NCBI RefSeq assembly: GCF_035194505.1
Contig: NZ_CP136573.1
Span: 1,723,001-1,787,000, forward strand
Length of the DNA stretch: 64,000 nt
Direction of reading: 5' to 3'
DNA from: Erythrobacter sp.
GTDB lineage: Bacteria; Pseudomonadota; Alphaproteobacteria; Sphingomonadales; Sphingomonadaceae
Shown: one piece after another, positions 44,009 through 53,579 of the stretch
How positions within the stretch are numbered: the stretch's first letter is position 1
How the letters are laid out: each line of letters starts with the position of its first letter
Position numbers and translations under genes: made by a program
The notes under the pieces: generated by a model
Database searches by the model: none
What the model saw: only the letters and a program-made list of their open reading frames with translations
What the model was told of the DNA's origin: nothing

Positions 44009-44024
44009 GCTTCCACGTGAAACA
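44009..44024. promoter_or_regulatory. parS: parS-like site (three mismatches)
   Basis: GCTTCCACGTGAAACA keeps the CACGTG core and the right half of parS. The 16-base block CACGTGAAACATTCTC starting at 44014 is identical to the block starting at 43957, so this is a partial duplication of the first site. It touches the end of the helicase gene. Confidence 0.6.
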
Positions 44025-44027
44025 TTC

Positions 44028-46484
44028 TCAGTCGTCGAACGGCACATCCGGCCGCATCGCCGCAGCGATCAGACCCTCGGCTTCGATCAGCAATTCGTCG
44101 TCCACCGCCCCCTGCGGCACAGCCTCGCGCCCGATCATCGTCATGACCGGCACGGCCAACGGCGAGACCCGTTGGAGCTCCACATGCACCAGCTCGCTCT
44201 GCGACCGCCCCAGAAGATCCGCGAGCCGGCCCACGTCCGTCATCCGCGCCCGCGCATCGGCCCAGGCGGCCTCGATCAGCACGTGATCGGGCTCGTATTT
44301 GCGCAGCACGTCGTAGATCAGATCGGTCGAGAAAGTGACCTGCTTGCCGGTCTTCTTCTGCCCCGGATGCTGGCGCTCGACGAGGCCGGAGATCACCGCC
44401 ACCTCGCGGAAAGCGCGGCGCAGCAGGTGGCTTTCGGTGACCCACTCCACGAACTCGTCCGTCAGAATATCAGGCGATAGCAGCACCTTGGGGTCCGCCA
44501 CCGGCTTCAAGCCCCACACCGCGAGGCAGTAATCGTTCGCCACGAACCCGCCGGGCAGCAGCCCGCGATCCTCCATCCGCCGGGTGATCAGCATCCCGAG
44601 CGACTGGTTCGCGTTCCACCCCTCGAAGGTGTAATAGGCGGTGTAGTGCTTGCCCCCGTGCGGGAAGCTCTCGACCAGCAGTTCGCCCGGCGCAGGCAGG
44701 CGCGAACGGTAGTCCTGCATCTCCAGCCATTCGCGCACATCATCGGGAAAGCGCCCCCAGCCTGCACGGTCGGCCAGCATCGCTTGCACGCGGGTGGAAA
44801 GATGCGTGGTGAGCGGCAGTCTGAGGCCGCCATAGGAGGGGATGGTAGCGCTCTTCTTCGCGGCGCGCACCACCACGTCCATGTCCTTCACGCCCTCCAC
44901 CTCAAGGCTCATGCCCGCAAAGAAGAAGGTGTCCCCCGGCGATAGCTGGGCGGCGAAACGCTCCTCGACCTTGCCGAGGCTGCGGCCGTTCTTGAAGCGC
45001 ACGGTGAGCATTTCGGAATCGACGATGATCCCGGCATTCATCCGGTGCCGCTGCGCCTGATTGGGATGGGTGAGCCGCCAAACGCCTGATTTATCGCGGA
45101 CAATCCGCTGGAACCGTTCATAGGCCTTGAGCGCATAACCGCCGTTCGAGACGAACCCCAGCACCCGCGCGAAGGTCTCTGCATCGACCCAGCTATAGGC
45201 CAGCGCGCTCCTCACCTCGGCCAGCAGCGCGTCCTCGTGGAACGGCCCCGCACAGGCGCAGGCCATGATGTGCTGGGCCAGCACATCGAGCCCCCCGGGC
45301 CGGAAAGCCTCGCCATCGCGCTGCCCTTCGTCGACCGCATCCTTGGCCGCCATGGCTTCGAGAAATTCGAAGCGGTTGCCCGGCACCAGCACCGCACGGC
45401 TCGGCACATCGAGGCGGTGCCCGGCCCGCCCGATCCGCTGGAGCAGGCGCGAGCTCCCCTTGGGCGCGCCCATCTGCACCACCAGATCAATATCGCCCCA
45501 GTCGATCCCGAGATCGAGGCTCGCGGTACACACCAGCGCGCGCAACTCCCCCCGCGCCATCGCCTCCTCCACCTTGCGGCGCGCCTCGGTGGAGAGGCTG
45601 CCATGGTGGATGCCGATGGGCAGGTGATCGGCGTTTTCCTCCCACAGGCACTGGAAGATGAACTCGGCCAGAAACCGCGTGTTGGTGAAGACCAGCGTGG
45701 TGCGATTGGCCTTGATCGCCTCGTAAAGCTGCGGGATCGCCCAGCGCCCGGCGTGCCCGCCCCATGGCACCCGCTCCTCCTGCGGCAGAAGGATTTCGAC
45801 CTCCGGCTCGGCCCCCTCCTCGCCGACCACCAGATCGGCAGCATGGATCTCGCCCGTCCCGCCCGATTGCGGCGCGAGCCATTCCTGAAAGTCGCGGGTG
45901 TTGGCAAGCGTCGCCGAGAGCGCCACCCGCTGCGCATCGGGGGCCAGCGCGTTCAGCCGCGCCAGCGACAGCGCCAGCAAGTCGCCGCGCTTGTCGGTGG
46001 CGAAGGCGTGGACCTCGTCGATCACGATGCGTTTGAGGCCCGCGAAGAGATCGGCGCTTTCGGGATAGGACAGGAGAAGCGACAGGCTCTCGGGCGTCGT
46101 CAGCAGGATATGCGGCGGCCGTTCGCGCTGGCGCTTCTTGCGGTCGGACGGGGTATCACCACTGCGGGTCTCGACCCGGATGGCGAGGCCAATCTCCTCG
46201 ATGGGCGCAAGCAGGTTGCGCTTCACATCCTGCGCCAGCGCCTTCAGCGGCGAGACGTAGAGGGTGTGGAGGCCGTCCGGCGGCGAGGCGCCTCCGGCAA
46301 AGTCGCACAGCGTCGGCAAGAACCCGGCGAGCGTCTTGCCCGCCCCGGTATCGGCCACCAGCAGCGCATGACGGCCCTCGCGCGCCTTCTCCAGCATTTC
46401 GAACTGGTGCCGCCGCACCCGCCACCCGCGCTGCGCGAACCACGCGGCAATTGAAGGCGGGAGCTGGTCGGGCGGCGCGGTCAC
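44028..46484 (-). CDS. Lhr-like DEXH-box helicase (ligase-associated DNA-damage-response type)
   Basis: This 818-residue SF2 helicase has motif I ADTGAGKTLAG, DEVH in IDEVHAFATDKRG, motif III SATLAN, and motif VI GRAGHR in RIGRAGHRLD. The Lhr-type winged-helix and C-terminal domain follow. The whole pattern matches the family named for its gene neighbourhood with ATP-dependent DNA ligase and a calcineurin-like phosphatase. Those partners are not present here. I chose the GTG at 46484 (VTAPPDQLPPS); the frame extends to 46619 but would overlap pgm by about 100 bases. It probably repairs or unwinds DNA; exact role inferred. Confidence 0.87.
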   Translation of the reverse strand: MTAPPDQLPPSIAAWFAQRGWRVRRHQFEMLEKAREGRHALLVADTGAGKTLAGFLPTLCDFAGGASPPDGLHTLYVSPLKALAQDVKRNLLAPIEEIGLAIRVETRSGDTPSDRKKRQRERPPHILLTTPESLSLLLSYPESADLFAGLKRIVIDEVHAFATDKRGDLLALSLARLNALAPDAQRVALSATLANTRDFQEWLAPQSGGTGEIHAADLVVGEEGAEPEVEILLPQEERVPWGGHAGRWAIPQLYEAIKANRTTLVFTNTRFLAEFIFQCLWEENADHLPIGIHHGSLSTEARRKVEEAMARGELRALVCTASLDLGIDWGDIDLVVQMGAPKGSSRLLQRIGRAGHRLDVPSRAVLVPGNRFEFLEAMAAKDAVDEGQRDGEAFRPGGLDVLAQHIMACACAGPFHEDALLAEVRSALAYSWVDAETFARVLGFVSNGGYALKAYERFQRIVRDKSGVWRLTHPNQAQRHRMNAGIIVDSEMLTVRFKNGRSLGKVEERFAAQLSPGDTFFFAGMSLEVEGVKDMDVVVRAAKKSATIPSYGGLRLPLTTHLSTRVQAMLADRAGWGRFPDDVREWLEMQDYRSRLPAPGELLVESFPHGGKHYTAYYTFEGWNANQSLGMLITRRMEDRGLLPGGFVANDYCLAVWGLKPVADPKVLLSPDILTDEFVEWVTESHLLRRAFREVAVISGLVERQHPGQKKTGKQVTFSTDLIYDVLRKYEPDHVLIEAAWADARARMTDVGRLADLLGRSQSELVHVELQRVSPLAVPVMTMIGREAVPQGAVDDELLIEAEGLIAAAMRPDVPFDD

Positions 46485-46515
46485 CCTTGCGACATGGCGC
46501 GCCGCGCGCCCGACA

Positions 46516-47931
46516 TCAATGCCCGACGCTTTCCCCGCGTTCGAGCCCCGATGCCGCGAGCTGGGCATCGATCTGGGCGAGCAGGCGTTCGAGCCCCGCT
46601 TCGCTGTCGCTCTCCGCACGGGCGACCAGCACGTCCTGCGTGTTCGAGGCGCGCAGCAGCCACCAGCCGTCCGCCGTGTTCACCCGCACGCCGTCTGTGG
46701 CGTTGACGCTCTCGACCTCCGGCCCCGGGCTGGTGGTGAGACGCTCGGCGATTTCCGCCATGGCGGCGAATTTGCGCGCCTCGTCGACCTGAAAGCGCAG
46801 CTCGGGCGTGTTGAGCATCGGCGGGATCGCGGAGCGCAGCTCGGTCACCGACTTGCCCAGCCGCGCCGTCGCCGCCAGCAGCCGGACCCCGGCATAGAGC
46901 GCGTCGTCGAAGCCGTAATAGTCATCGGCAAAGAACACGTGGCCGCTCATCTCGCCAGCCAGCGGCGCGCCGGTTTCCTTCATTTTGGATTTGATCAGCG
47001 AATGGCCGGTCTTCCACATCAGGGGCTGCCCGCCGAGCTCGGCGACGCGGTCAAACAGCGCGCGGCTGGCCTTCACATCGGCGATGATCGTCGCATTCGG
47101 ACGGGTTTTGAGCAGATCCTCGGCATAGATCATCAGCAGCTGATCGCCCCAGATCACCCGGCCCGTGCCGTCGATCGCGCCGATCCGGTCACCATCCCCG
47201 TCAAAAGCCACTCCGAAATCGAGCTGCTTCTCCGCGACGAGGGCCCGCAAATCGGCGAGATTGGCCTCCACGGTTGGATCAGGATGGTGGTTTGGAAAAT
47301 GTCCATCGACTTCGGTAAACAGCAGATGATGTTCCCCGGGCAGACGGGCCGCCAGCGCTTCGAGCGCGGGGCCAGCAGCGCCGTTGCCAGCGTCCCAGCC
47401 AACCCGCAGCTGTTCGAGCGACTTGGTCTCGCACCCGGCCAGACCCTGGAGGAGGCGCTCGACATACTCGCCCATGATGTCGCGCGTGGTGACTTCGCCA
47501 TTGCCGGTCGCGAACGCCCCGTCTGCTGCCAGTTTCCCGAGCTTCTGGATATCGGCGCCGAAGAACGGGCGCCCCAGAAATACCATCTTGAAGCCATTGT
47601 AATTGGGGGGATTGTGGCTGCCAGTTATCTGAATGCCGCCATCCACCTGTTCGGCTGAAGCCTCGGCGTAATAGAGCATCGGGGTCGGCCCCAGGCCGAT
47701 CCGCACCACATCGCACCCGCTTGCGGTGAGCCCTTCGACCAACGCGTGCTCCAGCATCGGCGAGCTGACCCGCCCGTCATATCCCACCGCGACAGTCCTG
47801 CCGCCCGCCTCGCGCAGCAGCGTGCCGAAGGCACGGCCGATTGCGCGCGCATCCTCCGCACCCAGCGTCTCGCCAATAATCCCGCGAATATCATATTCGC
47901 GCAGAACGGTGGGGTGGAACTGGTGTTGCAT
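46516..47931 (-). CDS. Phosphomannomutase/phosphoglucomutase
   Basis: This 471-residue enzyme of the alpha-D-phosphohexomutase family interconverts sugar 6- and 1-phosphates. The phosphoserine loop is ITGSHNPPNYNGFK, the Mg site is FDGDGDRIG, and the sugar loop is GEMSGHVFFAD. The C-terminal domain ends in a WWLLRASNTQ phosphate-binding loop. The start at 47931 (MQHQFHPTVLREYDIRG) has AAGGAGG upstream; a longer frame begins at 48012. The enzyme supplies GDP-mannose or UDP-glucose pathways. It sits between the helicase gene and the J-domain gene. Confidence 0.93.
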   Translation of the reverse strand: MQHQFHPTVLREYDIRGIIGETLGAEDARAIGRAFGTLLREAGGRTVAVGYDGRVSSPMLEHALVEGLTASGCDVVRIGLGPTPMLYYAEASAEQVDGGIQITGSHNPPNYNGFKMVFLGRPFFGADIQKLGKLAADGAFATGNGEVTTRDIMGEYVERLLQGLAGCETKSLEQLRVGWDAGNGAAGPALEALAARLPGEHHLLFTEVDGHFPNHHPDPTVEANLADLRALVAEKQLDFGVAFDGDGDRIGAIDGTGRVIWGDQLLMIYAEDLLKTRPNATIIADVKASRALFDRVAELGGQPLMWKTGHSLIKSKMKETGAPLAGEMSGHVFFADDYYGFDDALYAGVRLLAATARLGKSVTELRSAIPPMLNTPELRFQVDEARKFAAMAEIAERLTTSPGPEVESVNATDGVRVNTADGWWLLRASNTQDVLVARAESDSEAGLERLLAQIDAQLAASGLERGESVGH

Positions 47932-48122
47932 CACGAAGGCACCTCCTTGTGGCAATGGCTTGCGGACATCGGGCGGGAGCCGGTTGAGCAACGCCCTGTC
48001 AAATGACGGCAAGGCGCTGACAATTCACCCTATCCGCCGTTCCCCATGCCAAACGCCTGCTACGCGCCTGTGTCAAGTCCGCGATCCTGCCTAGGCTGGA
48101 CCCGACATTCAGCCCTGACGGC

Positions 48123-48422
48123 CTAACTTTGGTCCGATCCACGCAGTCCGGGCAGTTCGGCGAGCAGCAGATCGCGCGCCGCATTGGCTTCCTGCATGGC
48201 TGCATTGGTGCCGCCGATATCGGGGTGCACCAGCGCCGTCAGCCGGCGGTGCGCGGCGATGATCTCATCGCGCCCCGCACCTGCCTCGACCCCGAGCAGC
48301 TTGCGCGCCCGGAACAGCGCCTGGCTGCGGGTGGAGGCGGGGCGCAGATATTCCCACGGCCACTTGCCCAGCGCCCAGCGGCAGAAGACGCACAGGGCGG
48401 CAAGCAGCAGCAGGTATCTCAT
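48123..48422 (-). CDS. J-domain protein (short, membrane-anchored)
   Basis: This 99-residue protein starts with a hydrophobic anchor (about 3-18, LLLLAALCVFCRWALG) followed by a J-like domain. HPD is present in RLTALVHPDIGGTNAAM, the DnaK-stimulating motif. It resembles the C-terminal J-domain of DjlA/TerB-type and TIM14-like alphaproteobacterial proteins. It overlaps mipZ by four bases (ATGA), so the pair is translationally linked, as in many alphaproteobacteria. Confidence 0.85.
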   Translation of the reverse strand: MRYLLLLAALCVFCRWALGKWPWEYLRPASTRSQALFRARKLLGVEAGAGRDEIIAAHRRLTALVHPDIGGTNAAMQEANAARDLLLAELPGLRGSDQS

Positions 48423-49255
48423 GCCAGCTCCAACTCGATTTGCGGACGGGCGAATTCGGGCAGGTTCAGCGCCTTCACCAGACTGCGCAATTCCTGCCGC
48501 GCCACAAGGTGACTGGTGCCGAGTTCACCCAGATGGCCCTTGTCGAGCAGGGTCAGCCCCGAAGGGAACAGCTCGCGGTAGATCACGCGCTCTGACAGCC
48601 CCTGCGTCACCCGGAAGCCGACGCGCTTGGCCATTTCGGTGAGGGCATTGTGCAGACGCGCCTGGTTGCGCGCCTCGACATGGCCGGTGCGGTTGCGCAC
48701 CACGATCCAGTCCATCTCGGGCCGCTGTTCCTCGATCGTCATCCGGCTGCGCTTCAGCCGCGCTTCCCAGATCAGCTCGGCAAAGAAGGACAGCTTCTTG
48801 ACCTTGAAGGTCTCGGCATCGACCTGCCCGATGAGATCGAAATCGACGAAACTGTCGTTCATCGGCGTCACCAGCGTATCGGCGTGCTCCACCGCGATGC
48901 GGGCGAAGGGATCGTCGCGCCCCGGATTGTCGATGATGAGGAAATCGCAGGTCGCCTCAAGCCGGGTGATCATGGTGATCAGTTCCTCGGGCGTGGTGCC
49001 ACGGAACACCTCGCACTCGGGCGTGGGCAAGGTCAGGCGGCGCTTCTCCAGCGTGCCGAGGCGGTTTTCGATATAGCGGTGGGTGGTGCGCTGGCGCGGG
49101 TCGAGATCGAGGCAGGCCACCCGCGCGCCGAGATAGGCCAGCGCGACCGCCACGTGCACCGCCGTGGTCGATTTGCCGGTGCCGCCCTTCTCGTTGGCGA
49201 AAACGATGCGATGGGCCTTGCCGGGGATGCGCCGCGCCGGGGCAGTGCTGGCCAT
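48419..49255 (-). CDS. mipZ: Division plane positioning ATPase MipZ
   Basis: This 278-residue ParA-like ATPase forms a gradient from ParB-bound poles and blocks FtsZ rings there. The deviant Walker A is NEKGGTGKSTT (signature Lys23, catalytic Lys28). Other features include LDLDPRQRTTHRYIENR, DFLIIDNPGRDD, and FVDFDLIGQVDAETFKVK, which fit MipZ rather than ParA. It is cotranscribed with the J-domain gene. Two parS-like sites are 4.4 kb away, in keeping with its ParB partnership. Confidence 0.95.
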   Translation of the reverse strand: MASTAPARRIPGKAHRIVFANEKGGTGKSTTAVHVAVALAYLGARVACLDLDPRQRTTHRYIENRLGTLEKRRLTLPTPECEVFRGTTPEELITMITRLEATCDFLIIDNPGRDDPFARIAVEHADTLVTPMNDSFVDFDLIGQVDAETFKVKKLSFFAELIWEARLKRSRMTIEEQRPEMDWIVVRNRTGHVEARNQARLHNALTEMAKRVGFRVTQGLSERVIYRELFPSGLTLLDKGHLGELGTSHLVARQELRSLVKALNLPEFARPQIELELA

Positions 49256-49369
49256 GATGATCGAAAACCTCTTGTTTCACGCTTTTGCCCCGCCGCGCAG
49301 GCGCCATGCTTTCAAAAGCGTGAGGGCGCGGCTAGGGGTGCGGCCGGTTCTAGTGGCAGGGGAAGCCCC

Positions 49370-50230
49370 GTGCAAATTGCAACGACCCGCGATGTGTTGA
49401 GAAATGCGGTTGCCGGACTGCGGCAGGCAGGCGACGGGCGGATCGCGCTGGTGCCGACGATGGGCGCGCTCCACGAAGGGCACCTCACGCTGGTGCGCCG
49501 CGCGCGCGAGCTGGCCGATCATGTGGTCGCCTCGATCTTCGTGAACCCCAAGCAGTTCGGCCCGAACGAGGACTTGGACGCCTATCCGCGCCAGCTCGCC
49601 GAGGATGCGCGGCTGCTGGAGGGCGAAGGCGTCGCGCTGCTATGGGCGCCAACGGTCGCCGAGATGTACCCCTCCGGCTTTGCCACCAATGTCAGCGTCG
49701 CCGGCGTGAGCGACCGGCTGTGCGGGGCGGCGCGCCCCGGCCATTTCGACGGCGTGGCAACCGTGGTGCTCAAGCTGTTCAACCAGGTGCAGCCCGATAT
49801 CGCGCTGTTCGGGGAGAAGGACTACCAGCAACTCGCGGTGATCCGCAGCATGGCGCGCGACTGCGATCTGGCCTTGCCCGAGGCCCGCAACATCATCGGC
49901 GTGCCGACCGTGCGCGAGGCTGACGGGCTCGCGATGTCGAGCCGCAACCGATATCTCTCGCCCGAGCAGCGCGCCGCCGCCGCCGCGCTACCGCAGGCGA
50001 TGCGCCGCACGATTGCCGCGATCGAGGGCGGAGGCGATGTGGCAGGCGCGCTCGCCGCACTGGAGGCCGAGGTGATCGCTGCGGGCTTTTCCAGCGTCGA
50101 TTACGCCGATCTGGCGGACGCAGCGAGCCTCGCTCCGCTGACGGCGCTTGGCACCGGCCCCGCCCGCGTGCTCGTCGCCGCGCGGATCGGGGGCACGCGG
50201 CTGATCGACAACATGGCGGTGGGGGCCTAA
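49370..50230 (+). CDS. panC: Pantoate--beta-alanine ligase
   Basis: PanC makes pantothenate from pantoate, beta-alanine and ATP. The 286-residue product has the PTMGALHEGHLTLVRRA motif (HxGH-type), FVNPKQFGPNEDL, GEKDYQQLAVIRSM and MSSRNRYLSPEQR. I set the start at the GTG at 49370 with AGGGGAAG upstream. The longer open frame would run back through mipZ on the other strand and is rejected. It is divergent from mipZ and followed by tRNA-Gly. Confidence 0.95.
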   Translation: MQIATTRDVLRNAVAGLRQAGDGRIALVPTMGALHEGHLTLVRRARELADHVVASIFVNPKQFGPNEDLDAYPRQLAEDARLLEGEGVALLWAPTVAEMYPSGFATNVSVAGVSDRLCGAARPGHFDGVATVVLKLFNQVQPDIALFGEKDYQQLAVIRSMARDCDLALPEARNIIGVPTVREADGLAMSSRNRYLSPEQRAAAAALPQAMRRTIAAIEGGGDVAGALAALEAEVIAAGFSSVDYADLADAASLAPLTALGTGPARVLVAARIGGTRLIDNMAVGA

Positions 50231-50280
50231 CCCCATATTGACGATTGCCCCCGCATAGTGGCATTGGCGCAGCCGAGCGG

Positions 50281-50354
<74 letters not shown>

Positions 50355-50512
50355 GCCCTGCCTTCCCAAACAGCCCCAGAAAGTCTATAAAACCCTTGGA
50401 AATCCGAGGGATTTAGGCCTTCGGTCGTCCGAGAATGTCCCTATTCTTCCCGCTGCATCCGGGGCCCTTGGGGGCCACATCACGGGACCAAAGCATTTCG
50501 GGCAATTGGACT

Positions 50513-50530
50513 GGCCCCCACGTGGGGGCC
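50513..50530. promoter_or_regulatory. Perfect 18-base palindrome before the integrase
   Basis: GGCCCCCACGTGGGGGCC is fully self-complementary and lies 25 bases before the integrase start. TGGGGGCCAC also occurs as a direct repeat nearby (about 50469 and 50523). It may bind a regulator or the recombinase itself. Confidence 0.6.
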
Positions 50531-50555
50531 ACGAGCTGGGAAAGGACCGAGAGCC

Positions 50556-51785
50556 ATGCCGCTGACAGATGTTGCGATCCGGAACGCCAAACCGCGCGAT
50601 AAGCCTTATAAGGTGGGCGACACTCTCGGCCTGTTCCTGCTGGTGCAGCCGTCGGGCGGTAAGCTGTGGCGGGTCAAATATCGCATCGACGGCAAGGAGA
50701 AGAAGTTAGCGATCGGCATCTACCCTCAAGTCGGCTTGGCCGAGGCACGACGCAGGCGAGACGCTGCCCGCGAGTTGGTGGCCGCTGGCAAGGATCCGGG
50801 CCGCGAAAAGCAACGCGAGAAGGTGCGGTCGCGCATTCAGGCCGAGACAAGCTTTGACGCCATCGCCGCCGAGTTCTGCCAGAAGCGGCGGCGCGATGGT
50901 CAAAAGGCCTGGGCGGTGAGCACGGCCACGCGCAGCGAGTATCTGCTGTCGCTGCTCAAGGGATCGATCGGCAAGCTTCCCATCACCGATATCGAGCCTG
51001 CCGACGTGTTGATTGCCGTCCGCAAGATCGAGCGCAAAGGCCAGCTGGAAAGCGCCCGCCGCACCCTGCAGCTTGCCGGCGCGGTGTTCCGCTATGCTGT
51101 AGCGACCGCCCGCCTTTCGTCGGACCCCACCCGCGACCTGCGCGGCGCTCTGACCGCGCCGACCGTCACCCACTACGGCGCAATCATCGACCCAGCGCGT
51201 GTGGGCGAGCTGCTGCGCGCCATCGACGGCTACGAAGGTCAGCCGATCACCAAGCTGGCGATGCAATTGGCCCCGCATGTCTTCGTCCGCCCGGGCGAGT
51301 TGCGCCACGCCGAATGGAACGAATTCGATCTCGATGGCGCGCTGTGGACGATCCCGGCAGGCAAAACCAAGATGCGCAAGGATCACCTCGTCCCACTCTC
51401 ACGCCAATCGATTGCGATCCTAGAAGACCTCCATGCCCTGACCGGTCCCGACGGCTTCGTCTTTCCCTCGATCCGCTCCCGCAAGCGCCCGATGAGCGAC
51501 AACACGATCAACGCAGGCCTGCGCCGCTTGGGCTACTCCACCGATGAAATGACCGCCCACGGCTTCAGGGCCATGGCCTCAACCTTGCTCAACGAAAGCG
51601 GGAAATGGAACCCGGATGCAATTGAGCGCGCCCTAGCCCACGGCGACAGCGACAGGGTCCGCGCCGCTTACCACCGGGGCGCACACTGGAAGGAGCGCGT
51701 GGCCATGGCGCAATGGTGGAGCGACCACCTAGACCGGCTGCGGAAGGGGGCCGAGATTGTGCCGATCAAGACGGGGAAGCGGTGA
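50556..51785 (+). CDS. P4-type tyrosine integrase (DUF4102 family)
   Basis: This 409-residue site-specific recombinase has the N-terminal DUF4102 arm-binding domain (PLTDVAIRNAKPRDKPYKVGDT). A central core-binding domain and the catalytic domain follow. Catalytic residues fit R-K-H-R-H/G-Y: Arg in FVRPGELRHAEW, Lys in GKTKMRKDHLVPL, His-x-x-Arg in AHGFRAMASTLL, and LAH then Tyr in AYHRG. It is intact. Next to the tRNA-Gly 3' end and reading away from it, it marks the left edge of an accessory island. A second attachment copy was not found in the window. Confidence 0.93.
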   Translation: MPLTDVAIRNAKPRDKPYKVGDTLGLFLLVQPSGGKLWRVKYRIDGKEKKLAIGIYPQVGLAEARRRRDAARELVAAGKDPGREKQREKVRSRIQAETSFDAIAAEFCQKRRRDGQKAWAVSTATRSEYLLSLLKGSIGKLPITDIEPADVLIAVRKIERKGQLESARRTLQLAGAVFRYAVATARLSSDPTRDLRGALTAPTVTHYGAIIDPARVGELLRAIDGYEGQPITKLAMQLAPHVFVRPGELRHAEWNEFDLDGALWTIPAGKTKMRKDHLVPLSRQSIAILEDLHALTGPDGFVFPSIRSRKRPMSDNTINAGLRRLGYSTDEMTAHGFRAMASTLLNESGKWNPDAIERALAHGDSDRVRAAYHRGAHWKERVAMAQWWSDHLDRLRKGAEIVPIKTGKR

Positions 51786-52349
51786 CCGGCGATTAACGCC
51801 GCAACTCGTCTGCGACCCGCATGAAATCGACGAATTTCGACATCTATTCAACTTGTTATGACTAAGCGAGTTGCCCACAACTCGCCGCAAACCCCCATAA
51901 CTCGCAGGCGGATCATTTGTGCACAAACCGTGTTTCCATCGAAATATAAGAGATATGCAACCCGAATTCGCGGGGTAGGGTGTGCTCACTGTTCCCCAAT
52001 TGCGCGGTTCGGATTCAATGCCTCTGACGCTTTCAGCTTGGCGCTCTTAGACATCCGCCCAGAACGGAGCCTCCGGCAGGCTGGGCTGCAAAGCCGGGAT
52101 CGGGTTTTGGCGGTTAAAAGGCATTCAAGATGTCGGCCATTGGCCGTTTGCCGAATGAATTGTTTCGGCGAACAGGAGCCCAAAACAGCAGCCCTATCAG
52201 CTAGCCGAAGACGGCAGCTGCCGACCCAGCCTCAGTCGTTCGCGATCGCCCGATTGAGCGTCGGCTTCCGCCAACAGCTGCCTTTCCGATTTCGAGTCGA
52301 GCATCGGCAGCGTCTATGACCGCAGCTGGGTGGGAACGCGTATGGCGGC
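51786..52349. other. AT-richer island spacer with repeat copy A
   Basis: This stretch of 564 bases has lower GC than its surroundings and no gene I can defend. A 153-codon open frame (51858-52319) lacks a ribosome-binding site and known motifs. Its right part (52216-52280) carries the first copy of the dispersed island repeat. It looks like decayed or intergenic material next to the integrase. Confidence 0.5.
52216..52280. repeat. Dispersed island repeat, copy A
   Basis: CCGACCCAGC, then TCGTTCGCGATCGCCC and CTTCCGCCAACAGC, align in order with copies at 53727 and 59609. About 43 of 58 core positions agree with the 59609 copy. Confidence 0.6.
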
Positions 52350-53579
52350 TTATAGGATGCCCAAGCCACGCAGCGCCACTTTCATGGCGGTGGCGAAGGC
52401 GTCCAACTCGAAGTTCGGGTTAGCCGCGACATTGCGCAGCCAGCGTTCGCCGCCCAGGTTGGTGACCGAACATGATCCCGGCGGCATTGCGGCAAACAGT
52501 GGCTCGGTGAGGCCCGTTCTCTTCGGCCGCCAGACCACCACCCCGGTCTGCGGCATAGCCAGAAGTTCGAGCTGGTCGTGGGACGATATCAGCGATGCAA
52601 GGTCGCCCGCCGCCTCCATCAGCGCGTCGATCCGGGCAGCCGTCCCTTGCCGCCCCCACGCCAGCAAGGTGGCAAGCAGCGGAACAGCGGTCGCCCCGTG
52701 GGAGCCCAGAACCCCGACATTCGGCGCGGCAAGATAGGCCCCGCCAAAGGAAATCGCGTCATGCGCAGGGGCCGCATCGCGAAACAGCACCAAGGCGGAC
52801 TCCTTGGGCTGGAACAGCCACTTGTGCGCCGATACCGCGACCGAATTCGCGTTCTCGATGCTGCCGAGCACATGCGCGTGGGCCTCGCTGAGCCGCAAGG
52901 GCCCAGCCCAAGCCGCATCGACATGGGTCCAGGCGGCGCGTCCGCACAGGGACAGATCATCGACCGCGCCCGTGCTAGTCGTGCCTGCGGTCAGCACCAG
53001 AGCCGTGTGCCGCAGGTCCTCAGGCACCGCCTCCGGCACCAGCGCGCCCGATGGCCCGCAGGGGAGCGGACGTGCGGCGAGGCCGAGAATGTGGGCCGCC
53101 TTACCCACGGACAAATGGGCGGACTCTCCATAGACCACCTCTTTGACCCCCGCACATTCCCGCGCCGCCCACAGCGCAGTGAGATTGGCGATTGTCGATC
53201 CGGGCACCATGTGCCCGCCGCTCATTCCGAAAAATGGCGAGAGCCAGCCGATGACCCTGTGTTCGATCTCACGCGCTGCCGGGGCGGTTGCCGGATGAAG
53301 CAGGTTCTGGTTGAGCGATGCATTCCATAGGGTAGTCGCCCAGGTGATCCACGGTGTGGGCGGATCCATATGGGCAAATGCGGTCGCATCGCCCAGCGCG
53401 CTGGCTTTGCCGAGAACTGCGGGCGCGAGAAAATCCAACGTGGCACGCCCGCCGAGGCCCAACTCCGGCATTTCGGCAGGCAAGGAAAGCAAGCCCTCAC
53501 TGCCCTCACTTTGCCCGCCCATGAGTTCAAGTGCCCAGCTAAGGGCTTCGCGATCAAAGGCGAAATCGGGGTCGGCCAT
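52350..53579 (-). CDS. PLP-dependent group II decarboxylase-like protein
   Basis: A 409-residue fold-type I PLP enzyme, related to glutamate/aromatic-amino-acid decarboxylases. The cofactor lysine is in VSAHKWLFQPKES. The Asp that holds the pyridine ring is in WTHVDAAWAGP, and GGHMVPGSTIANLTALWAAR is the N-terminal cofactor region. It is shorter than most family members, and the substrate is unknown. It is the first gene after the integrase block, on the minus strand, followed leftward by a spacer. Confidence 0.83.
   Translation of the reverse strand: MADPDFAFDREALSWALELMGGQSEGSEGLLSLPAEMPELGLGGRATLDFLAPAVLGKASALGDATAFAHMDPPTPWITWATTLWNASLNQNLLHPATAPAAREIEHRVIGWLSPFFGMSGGHMVPGSTIANLTALWAARECAGVKEVVYGESAHLSVGKAAHILGLAARPLPCGPSGALVPEAVPEDLRHTALVLTAGTTSTGAVDDLSLCGRAAWTHVDAAWAGPLRLSEAHAHVLGSIENANSVAVSAHKWLFQPKESALVLFRDAAPAHDAISFGGAYLAAPNVGVLGSHGATAVPLLATLLAWGRQGTAARIDALMEAAGDLASLISSHDQLELLAMPQTGVVVWRPKRTGLTEPLFAAMPPGSCSVTNLGGERWLRNVAANPNFELDAFATAMKVALRGLGIL

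Noticed and set aside
43912..44286. Frame starting with repeated MFHVKH-like segments
   Set aside because: The segments only translate the parS sites; the rest runs antisense to the helicase gene.
49273..49282. TTGTTTCACG upstream of mipZ
   Set aside because: Only the left half of parS, without the palindromic right half.
51858..52319. 153-codon plus-strand frame after the integrase
   Set aside because: No ribosome-binding site, mixed composition and repeat content; no family resemblance.
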